Below are positions 11,372 through 22,174 of a stretch of 64,000 bases of DNA, in pieces (the stretch's first letter is position 1; each line of letters begins with the position of its first letter). The stretch is from Cryptomeria japonica (Eukaryota; Streptophyta; Pinopsida; Cupressales; Cupressaceae). Location of the stretch: the NCBI RefSeq assembly GCF_030272615.1, contig NC_081415.1:102584296-102648295 (forward strand), read 5' to 3'. The translations under genes were made by a program, and so were the position numbers. Below the pieces are notes generated by a model, which was given only the letters and a program-made list of their open reading frames with translations, searched no databases and had not been told where the DNA came from.

Positions 11372-13384
11372 ATGACTACCCATAATTTCAAAGCTTGGTA
11401 TGAGAAGATGCTCACGAAAATTCACGAACCTACCTACCAAGTTAATCCATATTCTCGCACTCACCTATCATACCTTCATCCATCCCATCTCAACACAATA
11501 CACCCAATCCCAATCTATACCATATCTCCTATCCTTCCTCTACCTTCGACAAGGGAAATCCATCTTATTCCACATACATATCTCCATATTATCCCTCATC
11601 CACATACTCCTCTAATCAAATAAGTATACCTCCATCTCCCCTCTCATCTACATCCCAATCCCCATCCTTCTACAACACATTCATTACCTCTACTCCCCAT
11701 CCAAATCCTTTACTCCATAGTCCTCCAATCATTAATCCTAATTCCCCAATCCATTATCCTAATCCTCCATTTAATTCCAATCCCAATCCTAATCCTTCAT
11801 CCAATCCCAATCCTCCATCTAATCCTAATCCTCCAAAATCCATATTGTCCACGTCCTCCAAATCCATCATCCATAATCTTATCCAAGACCTGCTAGCAAA
11901 GGAGACAAAATCCTCACCTCAAAGCAAAGTGGCCAAGTCTCCTCAAGTCCTCCATCCACCCCAATCACCTCCACCTCAAAACAAATCCCAATCCCCCACA
12001 CTTCATGATACCCCCATTTCCACATATACTCACACCAAAGCTTCCATACCTTCCTCCATTACACAATCCCCACAACTCCAAACCTACCAAAAGCTTGCTC
12101 CAAAGCATGATAGCATAGAAATTTATCCATCTCATGATGCATCTCCCTTAATTCCATCTAATGATCCCATCCCTTCCACTTCCTCACATGATCATATGAT
12201 TCCTCTATCATTGCATGATCCTCTTCCATCTCATGATCCAATCACCCCTCCCAATCCATCTCATGATACCCTCCCTAGTCAAGATCAAAGTATCCCTTCA
12301 TCTCCATGTCATGATCCCAATCCATCCAAAATCCTAATCTTCCATCCACATCTCATCCTCCTAAAAATGAACTTGCATCTTGTTTCCAAAATAATGAGAG
12401 TCCTCAAGATAATGCTCAAGATGTTGGTACATCCTCTATTCCTCCTAAATCCAAATTTCCCTCATACAAATCAAAATCTCGTTATCCCTCATCTTCTGCA
12501 TCCATTTTGGGACCCTATGTTTCAAGGTTAAACCATCCATTCCTTCCATCCATTTTGGGCCCCTATGTTCCGATGCTCAATCCTCCATCCCTTCCATCCA
12601 TATTGGGTCCTTACATCCCTCCATCCACCACTCCATCACCTCAAATAATCCCTAAGAAAGATCAACAAAGGCACACATCCTTGGATGCCTCCCAACACTC
12701 TCTTTCCACCATCCCATCCATAAAATCCATCAATCCGTCATCCTCACGCACCCATCCCATTGCTATTGGAAGCAATTTGGATGCCCAATCTAAAAAGCAT
12801 AAAGCTCAAAATCCACAAAAATCAAAGGATCAACATGTCCCCTCAAAATGACATGCTCAAAAGAAAAATGTGATCCGAAAGGAAGAAAAATCAAAAAGGC
12901 CACAAAGGCCCCAAAAGAAAAAATCAAAAACTATGTGGATTCCCAAAGAAGCTATGCATCCCAAAGTAAAATCAAAATTGGCATCCAAACTTGCTAATCC
13001 AAAAGCTCCATCCATTCATAAGTCCTCCAATCCTCCACCTAACACTCCTCCATCTTCAAAATCCATTTTGGGTCCTTATGTCCCAAAATCCACCATCCCA
13101 ACTCCATCATTCCCTTCCTCTATTTTGGGTTCTCATTTCCCAAAATCCACATATAATCCAAAATCCTCTCCTCCACTACTCCACCACCCTTCAAGGTGTG
13201 TGCTAATGTTGATCTTCCACAAATTCTTCAAAACCCCATCCATTATCCACCATCCATTTTTCACAATCCCATTTCATTAGTCCAATCCTTTCCAAATCCT
13301 TATCTTCCATCCCCTATCCATTTCATCTCCCCAATTATTGTTACCAACATCTATGAGCATACCTCTAGTTCAAAGAAATACTAA
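11372..13384 (+). pseudogene. Element A Pro/Ser/Asn-rich reading frame, unknown function
   Basis: I do not recognise this protein. A plausible start is the ATG at 11,372 (MTTHNFKAWYEKMLTKIHEP). After a shift near 11.45 kb, an open frame runs through Tyr/Ser/Pro/Asn-rich sequence to about 12,340 (internal ATG at 11,845, with SHD/PSHDP-type repeats). After a second shift the frame continues to 12,851 and 13,280, with one stop between. Features are four to five copies of an ILGPYVP-like motif (about 12.5-13.15 kb), a Lys/Arg-rich block (RKEEKSKRPQRPQKKK, about 12.87-12.93 kb) and a tail ending near 13,384. There are no zinc knuckle, protease or RT motifs. The basic block and low-complexity arms could bind RNA like a Gag, but this is speculation. 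Codon use is biased by the lack of G on the coding strand. Confidence 0.45.
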
Positions 13385-13570
13385 GGGATACCATCTATGG
13401 AACTAGATGCTTGATTCCTCCCTCCTCTTTCATGCATCCACTATCTTCCATATTCACTCATCCTTATCCTTATCCATCCAAACTATTCCCCAAATTCAAA
13501 AATTTTAAAAATTCAAAAAAACCAAGAAAAATACAAAAAAATAAAATAAAATCAGAAAGAAAAAAGTAAA

Positions 13571-13657
13571 GAAAAATCATTTCATCCAATGGTGAAAACC
13601 ACTTCTTGTGGCGCCTTGGGTAAGTACCATGATGCAAACTTGGCAAACAAGCATCAT
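13571..13657 (+). promoter_or_regulatory. 3' structured RNA module (element A copy)
   Basis: Two predicted hairpins flank a conserved CCTTGGGTAAGT. The first is CCAC(TTCTT)GTGG at 13,599-13,611. The second is ATGATG...CTTG(GCAAA)CAAG...CATCAT at about 13,629-13,657. Element B has the same layout at 19,711-19,798 with different but still pairing stems (CCAC(TCCG)GTGG; GGTG...CCTG(GCAAA)CAGG...CGCC). It lies between the coding region and the 3' LTR. The function is unknown. Confidence 0.55.
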
Positions 13658-15235
13658 GTGTAATCCCCTCATCCCCTTGCACTCTACACTTGGGGGCAAG
13701 CTTCATCCGCACAATCCTCCCATCCACCTACATCATATCTAAGTCCATTCTCCTTTCATATCTTTGATCTTGACTATCCTACCCATATCCTCCATCTCAT
13801 ATCCCTCATCCTATCAAAATAAATCATCCATTCCTATCATTCATCTTGATCATATAAGAGCCAAAATAATGTATATGCATGCATTCTTTGGAGCATTCAA
13901 GCCTTGAATCCACTACCATCCATATCCATTACACATTATCTTCAAAACTCATACATCTTTATCCACCATCATTGCATCCTTAATTCCACTACCTCTAGTG
14001 TGGGGCATTGCACTCCTTTGCAGCATAGTCCTTGGGTCTCCATCACCCTACCCTCCTCCATATCTTATCCATATCCATCCACTCCATCCACCTATCTCCT
14101 ATCCAAACAATAACCCCCTCCTTCCATCCATTTATCCTCTTACCAATCCTTGGTTCTCCCTTGTCATTGGTTCCATTCAATCAAATCTTATTCATCCAAT
14201 CAAATCCTATCCACTAATCCACCCCATCCTATCCAATTTCTAATCCAATCCTATCTTATCCAATCATATTCTCCATCTCTTCCAATTCAATCATTAATCC
14301 CATCCTCAATCCAATCCTATTCAATCATTTGTCTCCCTTTTCATCCTATCTAATCATTTGTCCTTCTTCCAATCCTATACAATCCATCAAACTGAGCTTT
14401 TCCCATCTACCTGAACTTGCACTAACTTGTGCCTAATCCAAGCACCCATCCATACTCGACTAATCAAATCCAAGCAACAATCCTCTCATCTACAGACCTC
14501 GTGCATCCAACTTGTCTTTTGTCATCCATCAACCAAATCCATCACCTGCCCATCGGGATGCATCTTTCCCTAGTCTGACAGTTTATCCAAATCCATGTCC
14601 TACTCTTGGCAAGAGATATCAGTTGGTCATGTGCATATTGTTTGCATGCTTGAGCTTTTCGCTTTGTTTTCATCTTGTGTCCCAGGACTATACTTGTTTA
14701 GGACTACCTTGATCATCCTATATCTTGGTATGTCTTGGCTGGTGTATAATGGGGCATAGTTTTCATGGCATGGTGTGTTTGAAGGTCTTCCTTGTACGAA
14801 TCGACAACCCTGCATTAGTGTTTATCAACACTTGCATGATTGTGTGCAAGGCATTCCTGTTTGACTAAGCGTCAATCCATGCCTCAGATTTTCATATCAT
14901 CCTGGTTCTTATAATTAGTGGTGTAGACTATCCATCACAATATCAAATCTAGGTTTGCTCTCTATACTTGCTCAACAAGAAATCCAATCCATTTATCACT
15001 TCATTGTCTCATTTCATTCACAACGCTTCAACCCATCCTAGTTCCCTCTTTCATTATCTTCATCCTTTTATCACTTAGTCTTCTAATTCCTTTCAAGAGC
15101 ACACCCATGTTCTTCAAACCCGCATGTCCTCTCGAGGGGGCATACCACTGCTTCCTCCTCATCATTCTTCCTCATTTCAGGACTGGGGCATCATGCTACT
15201 AGTCTGTATCCTTTTCTTCCACTATGTTTTATTCT
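13658..15235 (+). other. Element A 3' untranslated region
   Basis: No gene is seen. The + strand stays C-rich and G-poor to about 14.5 kb, with CCATCC/CAATCC-type low complexity. Near 15,128-15,152 lies CTCTCGAGGGGGCATACCAC, which element B also carries before its 3' LTR (17,561-17,584 on the opposite strand). A GGGGCATC motif follows at about 15,185, with counterparts in B and C. Confidence 0.6.
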
Positions 15236-15283
15236 TCTTTGATATAACATCATTTCATGATGCTATTTCAAAGAGGGGCAAAA
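15236..15283 (+). other. Polypurine tract with overlapping stem-loop, element A
   Basis: The PPT AAAGAGGGGCAAAA (15,270-15,283) directly precedes the 3' LTR and primes plus-strand DNA synthesis. Its 5' part is the 3' arm of a stem: TCTTTGA (15,236-15,242) pairs with TCAAAGA (15,268-15,274). Inside, ATA pairs with TAT and CATCAT pairs with ATGATG around a TTC loop. The same arrangement occurs in B, C and D. Confidence 0.7.
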
Positions 15284-15740
15284 TGTAGACACCTAAAATT
15301 AATATTTAACTAATTTAAGCCTATCAACATAATTAATCAATTAAATCTAATTTAATTAATCCTGTCACAATAGTCCAATAATTAATTTATCAAATAAATT
15401 AATTATTCCTCTATTCTTCTAAATAATCATTTCCTCTAAACCCACTCAATTAATTAATTCTAATTAATTCTAATTAATTAACCTAATCATGTGATTCCTA
15501 CAAATCACCTTTTCCTAATCCCACTTATCCTAATTAATTCTTCTAGAATCTCTCATAATCATGCTTATTATTATCCCTCAATTTTTAATTCCCACTCATG
15601 TCACATCAACATTGAGCCTCTCAAAGAAATTCAAATTTCTTTGAATCCCTCAATGCATCCTTATTTTGGAATTTTTAATTCCTCAAGTTTGAAATTCAAA
15701 TTTCTCCCCCCTTTTTCCAAAGAAATTTTATATTCCTGTT
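15284..15740 (+). repeat. Element A 3' LTR, first part
   Basis: It begins TGTAGACACC after the PPT and matches 7751-8240 of the 5' LTR. It is cut at 15,740 by element B and resumes at 31,607. Confidence 0.93.
15736..15740. repeat. Target-site duplication of element B (CTGTT)
   Basis: CTGTT at 15,736-15,740 is repeated at 31,602-31,606. The uninterrupted site is visible in the 5' LTR of A (TTCCTGTTTATTTTCCC near 8225-8241). Confidence 0.95.
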
Positions 15741-17466
15741 TGATGCTCTGCAAAAAGGATTAGAAAATCTGTTTGATGGCAACACACACAAGAGCACAAG
15801 AAACAAACGTTAGTGTTAGCAACAAAAGATTATCCTAAACAAGCATATCAAGAGAGATATTAAGCATGAAATAGAAAGCATATAAACATAGAATAAAATA
15901 GCTAATCAAGATGCTCATAGTTGCTCCTCCCTTGTTCCTCTCCTCTCCAAGTCCCAAATGAGTGTAGCTCTTAGCTTTTAGCACTAGCCATGGATGCCAT
16001 ATGGAGATTCAAGATGGTTGAATATGATAAGCAAATGCTATGCAAGTGTAGATAGTGATGCTATGAGAAAGCTCTATGCTAATGCCAGTATAACAACAAT
16101 ACTCTAATTCTTCCTTTTTTGCTTGAGGAGAAGGGTTCTATTTATAGAAGAAATGGGGAAATGAAAGGTTAAGATTGAGTAATCTTAACAAGGGTTAGGA
16201 TTGAAAGATATTCAATCCATGTGAGACTTTCAACCCAATCCCATGTTGACAAGTGTCACCATGAGGAGGCTTGAGAGGAGAGATAAGGAGCATTAAATGC
16301 TTGAGGGAACATGATGGTTACCCTAGTCAAAGAAATAAATGCTTTGAAGAGACACATGGGTTACATGACGGTTAAGTTAGGGGTCAAAGTCCTTAACCAT
16401 GGGTGCAAGTGGAATTAACCATTAATGGTCATGTAAGAGCCATAAGTGGTTTGGAAGACTTTAGAGGTTAATTTGTTGAACACACAAAGCATTAATTGTT
16501 TTTCAAAGACTTTGGAGTCTTTGAGAAGTGACTCCAATTTTCTTAGAAATGTGACAATATTTAGAGGATGGATTAGGTTAATTAGGAAAGGTTTAGAAGA
16601 ATCTAGAAGGGGTTTTAGGCATGTAAGTGGATTTTGTAGGAAAATGCAAGTGGGAGGAATTTTGGTATTTTCAATTAAAATAAAATCATTTATTTCAATT
16701 AAATGGTGTAAATTGCATTTGGGTAAATATTCAAATAAATATTAATTTATTTAAATGAGAAAAATGAAGATAAAGCATTAAAATGCTTGAAGACTTCGAG
16801 GGAAACCATTAAAGGCTTGAAGACTTTAAGGGAAGCAATTAAAGTCTTAAGAAGACTTTAAGGGAAGCCATTAAGTTTGAAGACTTTAAGGGAAACTATT
16901 AAAGGCTTAAGAAGACTATAGAAGGAAGCCATCAAGTTTGAAGACTTTAAAGCCATTAAGTTTTGAAGACTTTAAGGGAAACCATTAAAGGTTTGAGAAG
17001 ACTCTAGAAGGAAGCCATTAAGTTTGAAGACTTTAAGGGAAACCATTAAAGGTTTCAAGTGGGTGAGGATAAATAAGATTTTAAATAAATAATTTATTTA
17101 AAATAGTTGTGCAACTTGCATTTGTAGGAAAATGCAAGTGGGTGGAGGATAAAGGTGATTTAAATAAATGTTAATTTATTTAAATGTGAGAGGTGGGATT
17201 TTGGGGGAATTTAAATAAATATTAATTTATTTAAATGTGAGAGAAGATTTAATTAAATAAATATGATTTATTTATTTAATTAATGGTCTGAATTTGGTTA
17301 AGTGAATTAAATCAAATAAATTGAATAATTTATTTAATTAATAGGAGAAGAGGGTTAAGATGAATTAATTAAATATATTAATTTAATTAATTATTGATTG
17401 ATGGTTAAATAATCAAATAAATACTAAATATTTATTTAATTAAGTGGACAGATTTATGTGACTACA
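15741..17466 (-). repeat. Element B 3' LTR (1,726 bp)
   Basis: It is bounded by TGATGCTCTG on the left and ATGTGACTACA on the right of the + strand, next to the PPT at 17,467. It has a TATA box (TATAAATAG on the - strand, near 16,138-16,146) and an internal repeat block at about 16,780-17,060. Several AT-rich palindromes lie at 16,730-17,440. Confidence 0.95.
16780..17060 (-). repeat. Tandem repeats in the element B LTR (U3)
   Basis: Units of roughly 30-35 bp (GAAGACTTTAAGGGAAACCA, ATTAAAGGTTTGA, with AGAAGACTCTAGAAGGAAGC variants) repeat about eight times. The same block is in the 5' LTR (about 30,915-31,185) and the solo LTR (about 57,860-58,085) with different unit order. In element orientation this lies in U3, upstream of the TATA box, so it may act as an enhancer array (inference). 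Confidence 0.75.
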
Positions 17467-17512
17467 TTTGCCCCTCTTTGAGATGGTGCAGTTTATCACA
17501 TCGTTTCAAAGA
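17467..17512 (-). other. Polypurine tract with overlapping stem-loop, element B
   Basis: On the - strand the PPT AAAGAGGGGCAAA (17,467-17,479) abuts the 3' LTR. TCTTTGA and TCAAAGA (17,506-17,512 and 17,475-17,481) pair. Inside, GATGTG pairs with CACCATC with one bulge. The span is 38 nt, the same size as in C and D. Confidence 0.7.
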
Positions 17513-19892
17513 AAGAAAAATAGGTGTGAAGAAATGCCCCATAAAATGTAAATTTAATGGGTGGTATGCCCCCTCGAGAGATGGGCTGAATTTTTATTTT
17601 TATTTTTTGAAAAATCGGGCGATCTCTCGAAAAAGAATGAAAAGTGGAGGGGAGGCAGAATAGAAGAAATTAGAACTAATGATGAAAGAATGGGAGAAAA
17701 TGGAGTGAATATGAAGAAACAACAAGCCAGCGAGTACCCTGAGGTCATGCAAGAGATACATAGCAGATGTAGTGTGGGGTTTGGATTGATGATATACAAT
17801 TGATCAAAATTGGTTGGACAATCTAGTGCAATCGGTTTAATTGCCCCGATCAAGTCAAAGCGTGACAGTTGATGTCAGTTGGTCGCTTGGACATGTTAAA
17901 GTCTGAGTAAGTGAATCAAAGTGACCTGATGTGACTTAGACAAATGATATAATTGCTCGATGAAGTCAAGGTATATGAAGCAAAATACTCGTTGAGACGT
18001 AGACAATTGATGTAATTGTCTGTTGGATTGTGTTTGATTGGTTGATCAATTGATAGTGTGTGCATGTGATGGATGGTTGTGGGGAATCATAGCAACCCCG
18101 TTGAGACTAGGTCATTATGATAAATGCCTGATGTAGTCTAGGATTACCATGATTGATTACCTATTGAGACCCGGAGATACATGATCAGAGTATCTGTTGA
18201 TAGTCTAGGTGTGTGGGAGTCGATGTATCTGTGTAGACAGAGTAACTAGCTTAATTTTGTGGATGAGTGAGGATGGGAAGCGATGAAGGGATTAGGATGA
18301 TGTTGATGATCAAGATAGGGAGGCTGAGGGGGATTTGATGTTAGATAGAAGATATGGAGGACTAGGACCGAGTCCTATGGAAGAAGATGAGTAAAATAGA
18401 GTATGCATTATTATGACTATGTATGCATGATATGTAGCTATTATGAATGTATGGATGGGTGGAATGCAACGAAATGCAATATATATAGATGAGATGGAAT
18501 GACGATCCATGGTGCTTTATTTTTCATCATTGAGATTTAAAATGTTGTAAGAAAATACAAGCAACTTGACATAAAGATTCAAGATGACCAGAGTATTTCT
18601 TACATGGATTTGATATAGCAAGTTAATACAAGCAACTTGATATAATGGATCAAGTTGACCTGAATATTGCTTGCAGAACAGATAAGGATTATCTCCTTTC
18701 ATGCATGACTTGGAGCATCCACCTTGATCTTAGACTGATCATATCCTGAGACAAGTGCATACCTTACTAAGAGATAAAACCTTTATCCAGTTTCGATGAG
18801 GTAGGAGGAACCAAAGAAAAAGCATTGTACCTGCAAACAAACAATATATACATAAAGAATAAAGAATAGGGATCCTTGGTAATGGTTCATGCTCATATGG
18901 TCGAGGTATATGCTATAGTCAGCAAGCCGTAATGATCTATGACTGCATTTTGCATAAGATCATGTAGCTTGGTGAACTTCCCACGTAGACACCATTAGTA
19001 CATGCCCCAGAACTTCATCGAAATTAATGCGCAAATGATACAAAACAATGCTGAAAGATCCTGATACAGATAAACAAATGATTGTACTCACAAATCAACC
19101 AAGTATTTGATAGCTTAACATAATTTTCTTGTCAAAGAAAATGTCACTTTTGTCTTTGTTTTGGTAAGGAAAGATGCATCCTTGTTGAAGACAGTTTTGA
19201 TTGTTGATGTCGATTGTTTGGTCAATTGATAAGTGGTCATTTTGTGGAGTATATCACAATGTTTGTTTGGTATCTGCACGGATGAGTATGTACAATGTGT
19301 TGCCATGTTTTTGTTTGATTTTCGATGGTTTTTCGTTGTTTTTGGATTTTGTATTGTTTTTGAATTTTTTGGTTTTTGAAGTGTTTTGAATGTTTTTGGT
19401 TTTTGTGAGACGTTTTGATTGTTTTTGGATTTTGTGAGATATTTTTGAATGTTTTTGGATTTTGTGAGACATTTTTGAATGTTTTTGCCAATGACTCACC
19501 AGTAATGTAGAATCCACTTCCATCATCTAGATTGTAAGGGCATTGCCCCCAAGTTGGACATGATTTATGAAAAAGCGGGATGCCAGATGCATGAAGTACT
19601 TTCTTTGATTACAGATCAAATAACAAGCCATGGTTAGATGGATGGATGTGTGTATGTATGAATGTGATCGCAACGAGCCTGAAAGATACTGGAGCCATTG
19701 TTTTTATGAGTGGCGCCTGTTTGCCAGGTTTTCACCATCGCACTTACCCAAGGTGCCACCGGAGTGGTTGTTCACCGTTTGGATGTATGATTTTTCTTTA
19801 CTTTTTTGAATGTTTTTGTATTTCTTCAGGACATTTTTCTGAATGTTTTTGGTATTTTCCGGTATGCAGGGGAGCCTGATGCTCTGTTCAGC
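17513..19892 (-). other. Element B 3' untranslated region
   Basis: No coding motif is seen. Contents include the motif CTCGAGGGGGCATACCAC (about 17,561-17,584) shared with A, and degenerate direct repeats near 17.85-18.25 kb. A duplicated unit of about 75-80 bp at 18,550-18,680 contains TTTGATATAGCAAGTTA (18,609-18,625) and is also present in C. TTTTGAATGTTTTTGGATTT-type repeats of about 30 bp lie at 19,320-19,490. The structured module at 19,711-19,798 is listed separately. Confidence 0.6.
19711..19798 (-). promoter_or_regulatory. 3' structured RNA module (element B copy)
   Basis: On the - strand, hairpin CCAC(TCCG)GTGG (19,756-19,767) is followed by CCTTGGGTAAGT. A second hairpin then pairs TGGTG with CGCCA and CCTG with CAGG around the loop GCAAA (19,711-19,737). 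Sequence and layout match element A at 13,571-13,657, with paired changes in both stems of the second hairpin. Confidence 0.55.
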
Positions 19893-21256
19893 TTAGGTAT
19901 AGAACCGCTTGAGGTGCATGATGTTGATTGGATCTGTGAGCGGTTCTCCTTCTGATGTAGCCAACTGATATGCCCCGGACCCGAATACAGTAGTGACAAC
20001 ATATGGGCCTAACCAGTTTGATTCAAACTTGCCCTGATGTTCTCTATTTGGTTGGTTGCGAGGATTCTCTCATAGAACAAGATCACCTACCTCAAATGTA
20101 CGAGATCTAACTCGGTGATTGTAGCTTCTACTCATGCATTGCTGATAGGCTTTGAGGTGATTGTATGCAGCTTGTTGCTTCTCATCTAGTAACTCTAAGT
20201 CCTGAAGGCGGGATACTCTGTAGGCTTCATCATCGATGAGATTGTGCAAGGAAACCTGTAGTGATGGGATCTCGACTTCAATAGGTAAGATAGCTTCTGC
20301 ACCATAGACCAATGAGTAGGGAGTTGCGCCTGTAGCGGTTCGAATGCTAGTTCGATATGCCCATAATGCTGGATTCAATTGAACATGCCAATCACGGCCG
20401 GCATCATTGGCTGTCTTCTTTAGGGTCCTCAATATGCTTTTATTGGATGCTTCGGCCTGACCATTTCCTTGTAGGTAATAGGGAGTGGAAAAGCGGTGTT
20501 GGATATGAAATTTCTCACAAAGTTCGCAGACATCCTGATTTTTGAAAGGAAGACCGTTATCTGTGATGATGGACATGGGTACACCATACCGGCAAATGAT
20601 GTAGTTGAGGATGAATGAGGCGATTTGCTTGCCGGTGACTTGGGTAAGTGGAACAGCTTCGATCCACTTTATGAAATATTCGGTGGCGGTAATAATGAAT
20701 TTATGGCCATTGGATGAAGATGGGTGAAACTTACCCACAAGGTCAAGGTCCCATTGACAAAAAGGCCATGGTGTTGTGATTGGTTACAGTTCCTGTGCTG
20801 ATGCATGTATCAGGTTGCCATGAACTTTACATTTCTTGCATTTTCTGACAAAGTAGTAGGAATCTTTTTCCATAGATGGCCAATAGTATCCATTGCATGG
20901 AGTTTCTTGGCTAGTGACGGACCACTTGAGTGAGTCCCACAAATTCCTTCATGTACCTCTTCCAAAGCCTTTGTTATCTCACCTTGTTCCAGACATCGAA
21001 GAAGAGTACCATCAAGACCACGTCGATATAGGGTTTCGGCAATAATGGTATATCGAGCAGTTTGGCAAATGAAGGTTTTACGTTGGTTATTCGATTGGTT
21101 GGGAGGAAGGGTGTGATTGCAGAGATAGGTGTAGAACTCACCATACCATGGGGATTCAGAACCGACAAGGTGACATATCATTTCGGATTCGGGGATATCA
21201 TAAGCGGGGATCCAAAGTTGTTCTACCAAGAACTCGTAGCATGTTGAATTCTGTGG
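19893..21256 (-). pseudogene. pol: Element B integrase, frameshifted
   Basis: Integrase inserts the cDNA into the genome. The N-terminal HHCC zinc site is present but split: His pairs (EVHEG, GTHSSG) are in the upstream frame, and the Cys pair (RKCKKC) appears only after a frameshift near 20,890. The core has LDLVG (first Asp) and ITDNG (second Asp, residue 60 of the segment starting at 20,738). The Glu in NGQAEASNK comes 36 residues later, so the D,D-35-E spacing is kept. The C-terminal part (GKFESNWLGPYVV, GSGAYQLA, INIMHLKRFY) ends at a TAA at 19,893-19,895. No chromodomain is seen, as usual for Tat. Stops near 20,785 and 20,070 fit CAA to TAA and CGA to TGA. Confidence 0.9.
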
Positions 21257-22174
21257 AAGATCTAGGAGAGATGCGATGGTAGCTATAGCGTCAGCAGCTC
21301 GATTCTGATCTCTTGGTATCTGCTCAAAAGTGATAATAGTAAATGATGTCCTTAGAGTGTCCACCATTTGCTTATATGGCATGAGTTTATCATCTTTGGT
21401 CTGATATTCATCAGTTGCTTGTCGAATGACTAGTTGGGAATCGCCATATACTTGCAGTTCTTGTAATTTCCATTGTACCACTAGCCTGAGTCCTGTGATC
21501 AAGGCCTCATACTCCGCTATGTTGTTGCTGCATGGAAATGTGAGCCTGTAAGATTTTGGGATGCTGTCACCTTGAGGTGTGATAAACAGAATGCCTACCC
21601 CCGAGCCATGCCTAGTGTATGAACCATCAAAGTATAGTTTCCATGGTTGTACTTCTGTGATCATGAATATCTCTTCATCTGGAAAATTGGAAATGAGAGG
21701 ATGATCGCCTATGAGTGGTGCATCGACCAACTGATCTACAATAACTTGCCCTTTGATAGCTTTACGGTCCACGTACTCAATGTCAAATTCACTTAGAATC
21801 ATCACCCATTTGGCCAAGCGGCCTGTCAATGCTGCTTTGCTAAGTAAATACTTGAGTGGATCAATCTTTGCAATGAGTTGTACCTTATGTGTTAATAGAT
21901 AGTGCCTCAGTTTAGTAGCTGCTAAGATTACTGCTAGGCAAGCTCGCTCAATAGGTGTGTAATTGAGTTCATAGCCCACCAATGTGCGAGAGATATAGTA
22001 AACAGCACACTCTTTTCCTTTTGCATTATGATGTGCCAATAGTACACCCAATGTTGTACTTGTTGCTGAGATATAGAGTAACAATAGTCTACTTGGATCT
22101 GGTGGCATCAGCAATGGTGGATTCATGAGATAGTCTTTAAGCATCTGAAATGCTTGCTGGCATTTGACATCCCA
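21257..22174 (-). pseudogene. pol: Element B double RNase H region
   Basis: The segment starting at 22,144 first encodes the RT-linked RNase H-like domain (LLLYISATSTTLGVLL, YYISRTLVGYELNYTPIERA, HYLLTHKVQLIAKIDPLKYL; residues 20-100). A second, archaeal-type RNase H follows (residues 168-296). Its four acidic residues are visible: D173 in YFDGS, E213 in AEYEAL, D235 in YGDS and D285 in RAADA. RNase H removes the RNA strand during cDNA synthesis. Having both domains is diagnostic of the Tat/Ogre lineage. One stop separates it from RT (CAG to TAG type near 22,172). The second domain looks intact. Confidence 0.92.

Noticed and set aside
16446-16745. 99-codon frame repeated at 30,581-30,880
   Set aside because: It is present in both element B LTRs only because the LTRs are nearly identical; it has no motif and the solo LTR copy is broken.
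16780-17060. CRISPR-like repeat array
   Set aside because: Units are degenerate, adjoining and within a plant LTR; there are no unique spacers or cas genes.
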